In this document: one piece after another, positions 9,414 through 18,889 of the stretch | How positions within the stretch are numbered: the stretch's first letter is position 1 | Layout of the letters: every line of letters begins with the position of its first letter | Source: Adhaeribacter aerolatus | Lineage (GTDB): Bacteria; Bacteroidota; Bacteroidia; Cytophagales; Hymenobacteraceae | NCBI RefSeq assembly: GCF_007991635.1 | Contig: NZ_BJYS01000037.1 | Coordinates: 20,774 to 84,773 of the forward strand | Reading direction: 5' to 3' | Length of the DNA stretch: 64,000 bases | Notes under the pieces: generated by a model | Databases searched by the model: none | What the model saw: the letters and a program-made list of their open reading frames with translations, nothing else | Told to the model about the DNA's origin: nothing | Made by a program: the position numbers and the translations under genes

Positions 9414-10787
9414 TTACTTTTTGCTGAAGTACACACCATCCTGGCGCGTGGTGGCAATGTAATCCTGAATCTTTTTTAATATTTCCGGGTTTTGGGCAGC
9501 TACATTATTTTTCTCACCCACATCGGTTTTTAAGTTATAAAGCTCCAGCGGGGCATTCGGGTTCTTATTTATATCTACCCGCACAGCTTTCCAATCGCCC
9601 ATGCGCACTGCTTGCTGCGTCATAAAAACCTGGTTCTTCTGATTAGGCACTACCTTGGTGTTAAAGAACTCCCAATAAAGAAAATCGTGTGCTTTTTGCG
9701 ATTTACCCAATAGGGTTGGGAGAAAAGAAATACCGTCGACCTTAGCCGGATTAGAGGCGCCAATCAACTCACTCATGGTCGGCAGAAAATCGGAAAACAT
9801 GGAAACGTGCGGGCTTACTTTACCCGGCGCAATTTTTCCCGGCCACCGCGCTATCAGCGGCACCCGGATACCGCCTTCGTACAAGTCGCCTTTAGAACTC
9901 CGGAAAGGGCCGGCACTGCCGAAAGTTTTTAACATTTGTTCTACCGGGCCATTATCGCTGGCGAAAAAAACGATGGTGTTCTCATCTAGTTTTAATTCTT
10001 TTAACAGCGCCATCATTTTACCGATGTCGCCGTCCATTTTGGTAATCATGGCCGCATAGTTCTTCTGGTTGTCGCCCCACTTTTGGTTGGCGTAAGCCGC
10101 GTTGGAAGGTACTTCGTATTTATTATGCGGAATGGTAAAGGGCAGGTAGAGAAAAAAAGGCTTGCTTTTATTATCCTTTATAAACTGCACCGCGTGCGAA
10201 AAGAATAAATCGTGGCTGTAAACATTTCGGCCGCCGTTCGCATTTTCCGGAATCATCAGTTTCTCTTCATTCTTCCACAAATAGGGCACGTAATAATCAT
10301 GGGCCACGCGCTGATCTAAATAGCAAAGCGAATAATCAAAACCTTGCTTGGTGGGGCCACCCGTAGAACCCGGTCCACCCAAACCCCATTTTCCCATCAT
10401 CCCGGTGGTGTAACCTTTGCTTTTAAATATTTCGGCTACCGTTACCGATTTATCCGGAATAGGCAAATTCCCTTCGGTTTCGAACGGATAATTACCCCGG
10501 ATGGTAGAATGGCCGGTGTGCATGCCAGTCATGAGCACATCGCGCGAGGGAGCACATACGGCACTGCCGGCATAATGCTGGGTAAAGCGTATGCCCTCTT
10601 TGGCTAATCGGTCAATATTGGGCGTTTTGATTAACTTCTGTCCATACGCCCCCACATCAAAGGTGCCCATATCATCGGCCAGAATAAAGATAACATTTGG
10701 CTTTTTATCGTCGGCGTGCGCGGTAATAGTGAAAAGGCAGAGCAGACCAACCAATATTAATAGGGGAGCTTTCGGGTTTAGCTTCAT
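9414..10787 (-). CDS. Arylsulfatase-like S1 sulfatase (CAPSR active site)
   Basis: S1 sulfatase of 457 residues with a clear signal peptide (LLILVGLLCLFTITAHA, cleavage near residue 25). ADDMG near residues 37-41 gives metal ligands; the formylglycine motif is CAPSR at Cys78, the Ala variant, whereas other sulfatases here use CSPSR. FFASDNGPVEQ and the C-terminal LYNLKTDVGEKNN block fit the arylsulfatase A-like group with GalNAc-4-sulfatase and other exo-sulfatases. Substrate is not determined. It lies downstream of a SusD followed by a terminator (10935-10978), so it probably has its own promoter or is linked to the pair 1 unit. Confidence 0.93.
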   Translation of the reverse strand: MKLNPKAPLLILVGLLCLFTITAHADDKKPNVIFILADDMGTFDVGAYGQKLIKTPNIDRLAKEGIRFTQHYAGSAVCAPSRDVLMTGMHTGHSTIRGNYPFETEGNLPIPDKSVTVAEIFKSKGYTTGMMGKWGLGGPGSTGGPTKQGFDYSLCYLDQRVAHDYYVPYLWKNEEKLMIPENANGGRNVYSHDLFFSHAVQFIKDNKSKPFFLYLPFTIPHNKYEVPSNAAYANQKWGDNQKNYAAMITKMDGDIGKMMALLKELKLDENTIVFFASDNGPVEQMLKTFGSAGPFRSSKGDLYEGGIRVPLIARWPGKIAPGKVSPHVSMFSDFLPTMSELIGASNPAKVDGISFLPTLLGKSQKAHDFLYWEFFNTKVVPNQKNQVFMTQQAVRMGDWKAVRVDINKNPNAPLELYNLKTDVGEKNNVAAQNPEILKKIQDYIATTRQDGVYFSKK

Positions 10788-10934
10788 CTTGATTATGAAA
10801 TTAAGGCTGATAAAAAGAAGGTGCGGCTAGCTTGTACTATAAGCTAATTCCAATATTTCCTAAACAGCGTTTCCTTTCGATTCTCACCAATTTAAATAAA
10901 GAAACAAAAGGTTTTATAAAATTTAGAGCAGGAG

Positions 10935-10978
10935 AAAAAAGTGCAGCCGCTATTATTTAATTAATCGCGGCTGCGACT
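10935..10978 (-). terminator. Rho-independent terminator after susD (pair 2)
   Basis: GCAGCCGC (10943-10950) and GCGGCTGC (10967-10974) form a perfect 8-bp GC-rich stem extended by AGT/ACT. On the minus strand the stem is followed directly by a run of six T. It begins 27 nt after the susD stop at 11005, which fits termination of the pair 2 transcript. Confidence 0.85.
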
Positions 10979-11004
10979 TATAATTTTTACCTGGTACTAG
11001 TTCT

Positions 11005-12669
11005 TTATTTCGCCAGTTCTGGATTAATATTGATTTCTGCTAACGGAATAGGCCATTGGTAATCCTGGGGCGCCCGGAAATTGCGGGTAGTCACAAACCA
11101 TCTTTTCCGGCCCAGCGGGTCGGGGGTGCTGGCATTTTTTTGCCGGATAGCTTTTTTAGAAACCGGGAAAGGCGCACCGTAAAAATCGGCTTTCAGTACT
11201 GTTTCGGCTATGCGCCACCGCAGCAAATCCCAATAACGAATGCCTTCGAACGGGAACTCAATACGGCGCTCTTTGCGCAAAATATTTCTTAATTGAGCGG
11301 GGTCCGTAACGGTAATGGCCGGCATGGCCACCGAGGCCCGGCCTCTTACTTTATTAATGGTAGCGTCTAAATCAGCCTGGGTAATGGCTTGCCCCGCTTC
11401 TAATTTAGCTTCGAGGTAGCTTAATAGCACTTCGGCGTACCGGATAATGGGCAGGTTACCGCCGTAATTGGTTAAGTTACCCGAAAAACTCGGGTCCATA
11501 AACTTCCGGATGCCGTAACCGGTTTGGGTCGTTTGCTTGCCGGCCCCCAACTGGTCGGGTGCGGAAGCAGAATCCGGGTGGGTAACGTACCGGCCTTTAA
11601 ATACATCGTGGTTAAACAGGATATTGTACCTTAACCGGGGATCCCGGTCCTGCCAAACCTTATCCCAATCATAACGCGGATCAGTATAAGTAAAAGGCGT
11701 ACCGTCTTTGTAATCGTAGGCTTCTACCAAACTGCCCAACGGGCAGATAATGTGCCAGCCGGCGGCTACAGCCGGCCACGCGTGCTGCGACAAGCCCTGG
11801 GCCGATAGGTTCTCGATGTGCTGGACACTGAAAATATTCTCGGTGCTGTTTTCTTTGGCGGTAATAAATAACTCTAAATAATTAGGATCTATCTGATTAT
11901 CGCCAAAATCCATAATGGATTTGTACGTGGTGGCGGCTTCTGCATATTTTTTTTCCGCTAACTGGGTTCTTCCCAGAAAAGCCAAGGCAGCTTGTTTACT
12001 CGCTCTACCAATTTCCGAAGTGGGCATATCTTTATAACGGGGTAAATCGGCGGCGGCTTCGGTAAATTCTTTTGTGATAAAGCTTATGATTTCGGCTTTG
12101 GGGGTGTTGGTTAAGGTATTGGCTTCTTGTATGGTTAATAATTTGGTAACCAAAGGCACCGAACCCCAATACTGTGACATATAAAAATACTGGCAGGCGC
12201 GGATAAACCGGACTTCGGCTATCATTCTTTTCTTTTTAGTCTCATCCATGGCCACCTGGCCAATATTTTCCAGAAAATCGTTGCAACGGGCAATGCGGGC
12301 ATAACTCTGGCTCCAGTAATTCTGCAGAATACCAATGCTATTGGTTAAGGTGCCATTGCTTAATTTATGAAACGCCGAGTTATCGCCCCGGCGGTCGTAA
12401 GCATTGTCGGTGGCAAAATCCAGGAATACCAAACCCGCATAGGACCACCAGTCGGTCGGGTTGGCGTTGGTATTATTAACGGCAATATTTCCTTTATAAA
12501 TAGCTATTAAGGCCAGTTGGGCGTGATTCTCCGTTTTCCAGAAAGAGGTGCTGCTAAACTGATCCAGGGGAGCTTTTTCCAGCTTGTCATCGCAGGAAAT
12601 GGTAAAGGCAAATATTAGCGAAACAGCCAGCCAGCTTTTTATTTTATGTAAATTTTTCATGTTATTCAT
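11005..12669 (-). CDS. SusD/RagB-family glycan-binding lipoprotein (pair 2)
   Basis: SusD-like lipoprotein of 554 residues. The signal peptide ends TISC followed by Asp-Asp (CDDKLEKAPLDQFS), a good surface-export signal. SusD features: AEVRFIRACQYFYMSQYWGSV in the TPR-like region, INKVRGRASV and LRKERRIEFPFEGIRYWDLLRW near the C-terminus. It should bind glycan at the surface as partner of the SusC at 12673-16137, whose stop lies only 3 bp before this start. The two form one transcription unit that ends at a strong terminator. It is longer than the pair 1 SusD. Confidence 0.95.
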   Translation of the reverse strand: MNNMKNLHKIKSWLAVSLIFAFTISCDDKLEKAPLDQFSSTSFWKTENHAQLALIAIYKGNIAVNNTNANPTDWWSYAGLVFLDFATDNAYDRRGDNSAFHKLSNGTLTNSIGILQNYWSQSYARIARCNDFLENIGQVAMDETKKKRMIAEVRFIRACQYFYMSQYWGSVPLVTKLLTIQEANTLTNTPKAEIISFITKEFTEAAADLPRYKDMPTSEIGRASKQAALAFLGRTQLAEKKYAEAATTYKSIMDFGDNQIDPNYLELFITAKENSTENIFSVQHIENLSAQGLSQHAWPAVAAGWHIICPLGSLVEAYDYKDGTPFTYTDPRYDWDKVWQDRDPRLRYNILFNHDVFKGRYVTHPDSASAPDQLGAGKQTTQTGYGIRKFMDPSFSGNLTNYGGNLPIIRYAEVLLSYLEAKLEAGQAITQADLDATINKVRGRASVAMPAITVTDPAQLRNILRKERRIEFPFEGIRYWDLLRWRIAETVLKADFYGAPFPVSKKAIRQKNASTPDPLGRKRWFVTTRNFRAPQDYQWPIPLAEININPELAK

Positions 12670-12672
12670 TCT

Positions 12673-15600
12673 TTAAAATCTGACATTAACGCCTAAAGTA
12701 TAATTGCGCAGAATTGGGTAATAAGACCCATTAGAAATGATGGAATTGGCATCATTGCCGGCATCGCTATCGGTACCGTTTTCGGGATCCCAGCCTTGCC
12801 GGTAGTTGCTGATGGTAAACAGGTTTTCGCCGCTAAAATAAAGGCGAATGCTGCCTATCTTAACTTTTTCGGTAATGGTTTTGGGTATGGTGTAGCCTAA
12901 CTGCACATTTTTCCCGCGCAGGTAAGAGCCATTCAGCACCCAGAAAGAAGACAATAGAGTATTGGGGGTACCGGAGTTTGATACTAACTCCAGGCGCGGA
13001 TAACCGGCATCGGCTCTTGGATTCTCGGGGGTCCACCTTTCTTCCATTTGCCATCGTTGGATAGAACCAAAATTAAAGAAGGCAATACCGGCGTAGTTAT
13101 TCATATAACCTTTTACTCCGGCTATACCCTGCAAAAGGGCACTAAAATCGAACCCTTTATAGCTGGCGCCAATATTCAGACCAAAGTTGTATTTTGGAAT
13201 ATTGCTACCCAACACTACCCGGTCGTAGGTTGCATCTACTTTGCCATCCGGAACACCGTCCGGCCCGCTAATATCTTTGTAGCGAACGTCGCCGGGACGG
13301 GCACCTGGATTGATGGCGGTTTGGTTCGTATAAGTTTTTACATCTTCTTCATTTACAAAAATACCATCGGCTATATAACCGTAATAGAGCTGCATGGGGT
13401 GGCCAATAAACAAGGTACTGCCGTTACCCACCATTCCATTCGGCTGGCTTATGTTACCTACGCCTAAATCCAAAACTTCATTCTTAATAATAGATAAATT
13501 ACCATTAATATTATAAGAGAAATCCCCTACCTGATTGTTATGGCCCAGGATAAATTCGAAGCCGGAGTTGCTTAATTCGCCGGTATTTTGTTCTGACACC
13601 GCAAATCCTAAAGTTGATGATACGCTGCCGCCGGGGGCATAAAGAATATCGTAAGTATAGCGGTCGAAGTAAGTGGCAGAACCGGTTATTTTGTTATTAA
13701 AGAAGCCGAATTCCATTCCCACATCGGTGGTTTTAGTAGATTCCCAGTGCAAATTTGGGTCGGTTATGGTGGTGCGGGCTACACCGGCATTAATGGCGCC
13801 ACCCAATGAATAATTATAAGCTGTACCAATGCGGTATAAGTTCTGGTAAGGATAATTACCAATATTCTGGTTACCCAGTACGCCGGTAGAAGCCTTTAAT
13901 TTTAACTCACTAATCCAGGACGCATTGCTTTTAATAAATTCCTCCTGCCCTATTCGCCAGCCAATGGCCGCGGAAGGGAAATAAGCATATTTTCGGTTGC
14001 CCGGGAAACGGGAAGAACCGTCCCTTCTTAATACCCCTTCCACTAAATACCGGTTGGCGAAGCTATAATTTACCCGGCCAAACTGCGATTCCAGCGCCCA
14101 TTGATTGGCCGTACCACTGGCCTGCTGGTTGCTCGGAGAACCGGCATTCAGTTCCGTTAAATCGTTGCCCGGAAAATCGTTTCGGTAAGCAGTGGTGGTT
14201 TCAAAATGATTCTCTTCGAAAGAATAGCCTAACAAAACCCCAATCTGATGTTCATTTATTCGCTTGGAATATTCGGCCAGCCCCTGCAGCGTGTAATAAT
14301 TGGTAGAATTATTAATCTTGGTTAACTCATTTGGTCCTAAGGTTATTTCGGGATTAATAATTTGGGAGGCCAGGAAAACAACATTTTTGTTATTAATCTG
14401 ATTATAGGCTGATATGAAAGAAAGCTTTAAATCGGTTAGAATTCGGTAGTCTAATCTTAAATTGGCATTCAGGTTTAAGCCATCCTGATCCCGGAAAGAC
14501 TCATCTTCCAGAAACGAAATAGGTGTTCCTTTTTGCACCACCCCGGGGCCATAGTAGCCATTTGATAATTTACCGACGTAGGTTGCCGGATAACGAACGG
14601 CCGTGTTGATAATACCCAAAACCCCTTCCTGATCTAAAGTAGCCGGGCCATCCGGTTCGGTAGAGCTGGTTTTTATGCCGGATAAGCGGGTAGTTAAATC
14701 CATTTTGGAGCTGAGGGCAGTGGTTAAATTAAGCCGGATGTTATACCGATCGTAATTATTCCGAACTACCAATCCATCCTGGAATAAATAACCCAGCGAA
14801 AGATTGTATTTAGTTGCGGGGGTACCTCCGCTTAAGGTAAGGTTATGACCAGTTTGTAAACCATTTTTAGAAAATACAGCGCCTAAAAAATCAGTATTCG
14901 GGTGGGTATCCGGCGAAGAGCCATCTTTGTACTTCTGTATATCGGCATCGGTATAAGAATTAGAGGCCGACGCTTCATTAAACATCGCGGCATAATCCCA
15001 GGAATCCACGAAATCTGGGAAAGCGGTAGGTTTCTGAAAACCAGTATAGCCGTTGTAGTTAATCTTTAATTTGCCTTCTTTACCCGTTTTGGTGGTTACC
15101 AGAATTACCCCATTGGCGGCGCGCGAACCATAAATAGCTGCGGAAGAAGCATCTTTTAAAACCGAAACACTTTCTACATCGTTGGGGTCAATGTCGTTAA
15201 AATTGCCTGGTATGCCGTCAATAATTACCAGCGCGCCGGAACTGGCCCCAAAAGAACCCACGCCCCGCACGTTAATGGTACTGGCGCTTAAGCCGGGCTG
15301 GCCGGTTCGCTGAATGGCGGTTACACCCGCCATTTGCCCGGTTAAAGCGTTCGATAGTTGGGTTACCGGGCGACTTTCCAGTTGCTCCGACGATACCTGG
15401 GCAATGGAACCAATTACATTTTCCCGCTTCTGGGTGCCATAACCAATAACTACTACTTCTTCCAAGGCTTTGGCATCGGGTTTTAAAGAAATATTTATTT
15501 GCGTTTGGGTACCGATTGCTACCTCTTGTGACGTAAAACCAATAAACGAAAATACCAATATCCCTTTGGAATCCGGTACAGTAATCCGGTAGCTGCCATC

Positions 15601-16137
15601 AGCATTTGAGGTTGTACCAATTTGGGTTCCTTTCAGCACCACACTCACGCCCGGTAGTGGACCGCCCTCTGTATCAGAAACTTTTCCGGTAATAACCGAT
15701 TCAATTATTGAGAAATTCCGTGATTTAGCTTCTGTTTTAAGTTCCTGTCCTTTTGCCTTTTCCGGATAAATCAGGTAAACGCGCTGCGAAATTTTCTCAA
15801 ACTCCAGACCCGCTGGAACTAGTAATGCTTGCAGTGTTTTTTCTAAGTCGACAGCCTTGTTTCTAGTGGTATTTACAGCTAAATCTTTAACCAACTTACC
15901 GTCCAGAATATCGCTTTTATAATTAAAATTCACCCGAAACTGTGTTTCCAGTTTCGCTAAAACATTGGTTATTTTTTCTGACTCAACTGATGTTTTTAGC
16001 TTTTCACCAGCATTAAACTCTTTTTCCGGCTCCTTGTAAGCCAGGCTTTGTGCGACAGCCCCCGTCGTTTGACCTCCCATGAGCAGAAGAGCCAAAAAAA
16101 GTATTGGGCCTTTTTTTAAAGTAATTCTTTGCTTCAT
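12673..16137 (-). CDS. SusC-family TonB-dependent transporter with STN domain (pair 2)
   Basis: TonB-dependent transporter of 1154 residues, the longest SusC here because of an extra N-terminal STN (secretin/TonB short) domain at about residues 50-128 (ITNVLAKLETQFRVNFNYKS ... RVYLIYPEKA). Then CarboxypepD_reg (about 147-220), EEVVVIGYGTQKR linker, plug with LVIIDGIPG and YGSRAANGVILVTTK, and barrel. In known systems an STN domain contacts a FecR-type anti-sigma factor and couples substrate import to ECF sigma activation. No sigma/anti-sigma pair is present in this window. A gene-free 1.3 kb region lies upstream. Confidence 0.96.
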   Translation of the reverse strand: MKQRITLKKGPILFLALLLMGGQTTGAVAQSLAYKEPEKEFNAGEKLKTSVESEKITNVLAKLETQFRVNFNYKSDILDGKLVKDLAVNTTRNKAVDLEKTLQALLVPAGLEFEKISQRVYLIYPEKAKGQELKTEAKSRNFSIIESVITGKVSDTEGGPLPGVSVVLKGTQIGTTSNADGSYRITVPDSKGILVFSFIGFTSQEVAIGTQTQINISLKPDAKALEEVVVIGYGTQKRENVIGSIAQVSSEQLESRPVTQLSNALTGQMAGVTAIQRTGQPGLSASTINVRGVGSFGASSGALVIIDGIPGNFNDIDPNDVESVSVLKDASSAAIYGSRAANGVILVTTKTGKEGKLKINYNGYTGFQKPTAFPDFVDSWDYAAMFNEASASNSYTDADIQKYKDGSSPDTHPNTDFLGAVFSKNGLQTGHNLTLSGGTPATKYNLSLGYLFQDGLVVRNNYDRYNIRLNLTTALSSKMDLTTRLSGIKTSSTEPDGPATLDQEGVLGIINTAVRYPATYVGKLSNGYYGPGVVQKGTPISFLEDESFRDQDGLNLNANLRLDYRILTDLKLSFISAYNQINNKNVVFLASQIINPEITLGPNELTKINNSTNYYTLQGLAEYSKRINEHQIGVLLGYSFEENHFETTTAYRNDFPGNDLTELNAGSPSNQQASGTANQWALESQFGRVNYSFANRYLVEGVLRRDGSSRFPGNRKYAYFPSAAIGWRIGQEEFIKSNASWISELKLKASTGVLGNQNIGNYPYQNLYRIGTAYNYSLGGAINAGVARTTITDPNLHWESTKTTDVGMEFGFFNNKITGSATYFDRYTYDILYAPGGSVSSTLGFAVSEQNTGELSNSGFEFILGHNNQVGDFSYNINGNLSIIKNEVLDLGVGNISQPNGMVGNGSTLFIGHPMQLYYGYIADGIFVNEEDVKTYTNQTAINPGARPGDVRYKDISGPDGVPDGKVDATYDRVVLGSNIPKYNFGLNIGASYKGFDFSALLQGIAGVKGYMNNYAGIAFFNFGSIQRWQMEERWTPENPRADAGYPRLELVSNSGTPNTLLSSFWVLNGSYLRGKNVQLGYTIPKTITEKVKIGSIRLYFSGENLFTISNYRQGWDPENGTDSDAGNDANSIISNGSYYPILRNYTLGVNVRF

Positions 16138-17439
16138 AATAATTGTTTTAAGGAATAGGTGTTTAGGTTAAGCGTATGCTGGAAAGCAGTTAATATTGGC
16201 TTTGCTATAGCCGGTATTTTATTGCTTAAAGCACTTTAAATTATTTTGGGCACCAAACCCGGTGGGTTTGTTCCAGAATAGTTTAACAGATTTAAATAGT
16301 TTAAAAGCAGGCAGAAAAGAGCTTCAAAAATCTCTTAACAGTTTCGGTATAAAAAATTAACTATTTACTAAATGCTGCTAATCCGATATAATAACGCCGG
16401 GATAAAGGAATAAGGAAGTAGGTATTAAGTATAACGCCAAACAAGAATTATGCGATAACCGATCAAAGTTAAAAAAGCACAATACTTATCTTTCTTTTCC
16501 TTTCAATAAGAAAAATTAAAGTAACTTTAATAAGCAATTATAATAATAAATATTTACAAATCCTTTTATATGGGCTATTAAATTTAGATGTAAAGTAACA
16601 GATTTTTTAGTCTCCTGAATTTAATCTGGTACAGTACTGTTGTTTTAAACATTATTAAAGCAACTTTCTCTACTATAATCTTAATCAGAATATTTATAAA
16701 TCTAACTAGTGATATAATAGCTTCATCTATAAAATATTCTCTTATGCCCCTTTATTTCACCATTCGAGTCATTTTGCTGGTGTTGGGTACCGACCAAGAA
16801 AAATAAGGTAGACGAATTGCTTTAACCAGTTTTAGAAATGCGCTTCCGTTCCAGAGGGCTCTTATGGTTAACCTATTTCTATAGAATTACCGTCCGTGCC
16901 CTTGAGTGTTCTGCCTATTTAGCCTAACAATATTGCTGCACCGGAAACAACATATATATTCCTGTAAGAATAAATAATTTCCCTTTTAAAGATTAAATTA
17001 AACAAATACAGCCTTTACTAAAAACCTAAACTGCAACAACAGCAATGCTGCATGATGCGGGCGGGTTGATAAAGCGGACGAATGTTTAAACTAAGCTTTT
17101 TCATGAGAAAATTAAATGAGGATGATTAGTTTGAATAACTAATTACTTATTTCCTATAGAATAAGTAGACAAATAAAAATAGATTTTATGGAACCACCAA
17201 AGCTTTAGCGCATAAATTTTTAATTTAAATAAAAATTAATATATAAACAATTAAAAATCAGATGGTTTTAATTAATCACTTTCATGCTTTATAACTTCAC
17301 TGAAAAGATGATGGTGAAATTGCAGAGAAAATAAACAGATAAGCACTCAATTTTCAATCAGTAGCTACGCTTACCGGCTTAAGAATTTCTGAATAACAGG
17401 CGGACCAGCATGTACGATGATTATGCTATTTAAACCTGT
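16138..17439. other. Gene-free 1.3 kb region upstream of the STN-SusC
   Basis: No frame in any direction has convincing protein content. The stretch is strongly AT-rich around 16480-16740 and 17190-17300. Visible structure includes a short hairpin CAAACCC-GGT-GGGTTTG at 16254-16270 about 120 nt upstream of the susC start. It probably holds the susC/susD promoter and a long leader; a small RNA is possible but nothing shows it directly. The 16.74-16.96 kb part is less AT-rich and could be an eroded gene, though I cannot identify it. Confidence 0.5.
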
Positions 17440-18687
17440 TTAGATTTTTATAAATATTTTTTTCCGGTACAACCAGTAAAGAATAAGCCACTCGGTTAAC
17501 AACACCAAACCTCCTTTTACCAACGTAGCATAAGGCACGCCAAAGATTTGAGCGTAATTTTTACCCAGGTGAATGGAAAGAGAATCGGCAATAAAGGCAT
17601 CGACACCGTGGGCTATCAGGTAGGCTGCAATAGAATTCATACCAATTACCATTAAGAAAAAGGCCCACTTTCGTTTATTCCCCACATCGATAAGGCCGTA
17701 GAAAAAAGATAAAAGTAAAAAACATAAACCACCGCTAAACAAAACCCAGGCCGGTGTCCAGATGCGCTTCACTATTGGGTTTATGCCGGCAACATGCAGC
17801 AGAAGGCCGGCAAGTACTAAAGCCAGACCAGATATAATAAACATCCTTATTTTTCCTTTGGGTGCGATTGGTGCGGAACGGAGTATGTTTCCGGCCAGTA
17901 AGCCTAAAATCATGGTGCCCAAAGTGGGAATAAAATTTAGTGTAGCGTAGCCGCCTTTGTTGAATTCAAAGACAGTTTCGCGCGGGAATAAATTAAGAAA
18001 CCACCGGTCAAAAGCCCATGCGATGTTAACATTGTTGTTCCAATGCGCGGCAAAGCCTTGCAGATTATGTTCCCAATCGGGCGTTATACCAGTTATGGTG
18101 TAATCAAAGCCAGCACCAGGCAACGGGGAAAGCGCGAAAAGGGCCCAATACCCCAATAAAATTACAGAAAGGGCTATTATTTGGATACGAGGGGTATAAA
18201 ACCCAAGCGTAAACAGAAAAGTATAGCCTAAGCCAATTTGGGCAAGCGTATCGGTGAAGATAAAATTTGTTCTGTCGGCGTGCATCGAGCGCAGGAATAT
18301 GCCCAGGGCAATCAGTATAAGCGACCGGGTAAGGGCATGCCGGAACAAGGGTCCGAAGGTGGCCCCCCGGGCTAAGCGGCTGCCCAGGGAAAAAGGGAGC
18401 GCCACTCCTACTAAAAAGGAGAAAGAGGGCTGAATAAGATCGTGCAGCGAGCAGCCCACCCAAGGTACGTGACTCTGGTGAAAACTCAGAAACTGCCAGA
18501 ACTTACTATCGGGCAAAGCTTCGGAAACCTTCCGGAAAGACAACACTTCAGCCATCATGAGCAGCATGACAAATCCCCGGTAAACATCTACAGAACCCAG
18601 CCGCTGATTTACCAGGGGCGGAATAACAGGCATAGCTTCTGCCGCGGCGCTATTTGCTTTTGTGGTGGGGCTGGCTACAAGTTGCAT
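17440..18687 (-). CDS. HGSNAT-like membrane acyltransferase (DUF5009/DUF1624 type)
   Basis: Integral inner-membrane protein of 415 residues with about ten hydrophobic helices. It begins the family core with LGSVDVYRGFVMLLMM (about 30-45). The segment HVPWVGCSLHDLIQPSFSF (from His73) aligns without gaps to the region of human heparan-alpha-glucosaminide N-acetyltransferase around its catalytic histidine (alignment from memory), with the histidine, Trp, Gly, Asp-Leu and Pro columns kept. HGSNAT moves acetyl from cytosolic acetyl-CoA across the membrane to the amino group of a terminal glucosamine. By inference this protein could acetylate an exposed hexosamine in the periplasm, preparing it for an N-acetylhexosaminidase such as the GH109-like proteins. 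Isolated gene on the minus strand. Confidence 0.85.
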   Translation of the reverse strand: MQLVASPTTKANSAAAEAMPVIPPLVNQRLGSVDVYRGFVMLLMMAEVLSFRKVSEALPDSKFWQFLSFHQSHVPWVGCSLHDLIQPSFSFLVGVALPFSLGSRLARGATFGPLFRHALTRSLILIALGIFLRSMHADRTNFIFTDTLAQIGLGYTFLFTLGFYTPRIQIIALSVILLGYWALFALSPLPGAGFDYTITGITPDWEHNLQGFAAHWNNNVNIAWAFDRWFLNLFPRETVFEFNKGGYATLNFIPTLGTMILGLLAGNILRSAPIAPKGKIRMFIISGLALVLAGLLLHVAGINPIVKRIWTPAWVLFSGGLCFLLLSFFYGLIDVGNKRKWAFFLMVIGMNSIAAYLIAHGVDAFIADSLSIHLGKNYAQIFGVPYATLVKGGLVLLTEWLILYWLYRKKIFIKI

Positions 18688-18889
18688 AAGGTTTACAAGC
18701 TAAATTTTAAAACTGGATCAGTTACACTGCTTCATTATTATAATTCCGGGTTTCTTAAAACAGATTTATGTCCTTGTTTAGCAAGGATTTAAACCAAGAC
18801 AATCCAAATCGCTAACCTATACCGCAAGGCTTTTATTTAACTTGAATAGCAGCTTTGGTTAAATTTTTCCTGCCCGGAAGGCTATAAAT

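Noticed and set aside
16464..16471. TAACTTTG on the minus strand as a Bacteroidota -7 box for the STN-SusC
   Set aside because: It matches TAnnTTTG but no -33 TTG at proper spacing was seen, and it is about 330 bp from the start codon; not strong enough to list.
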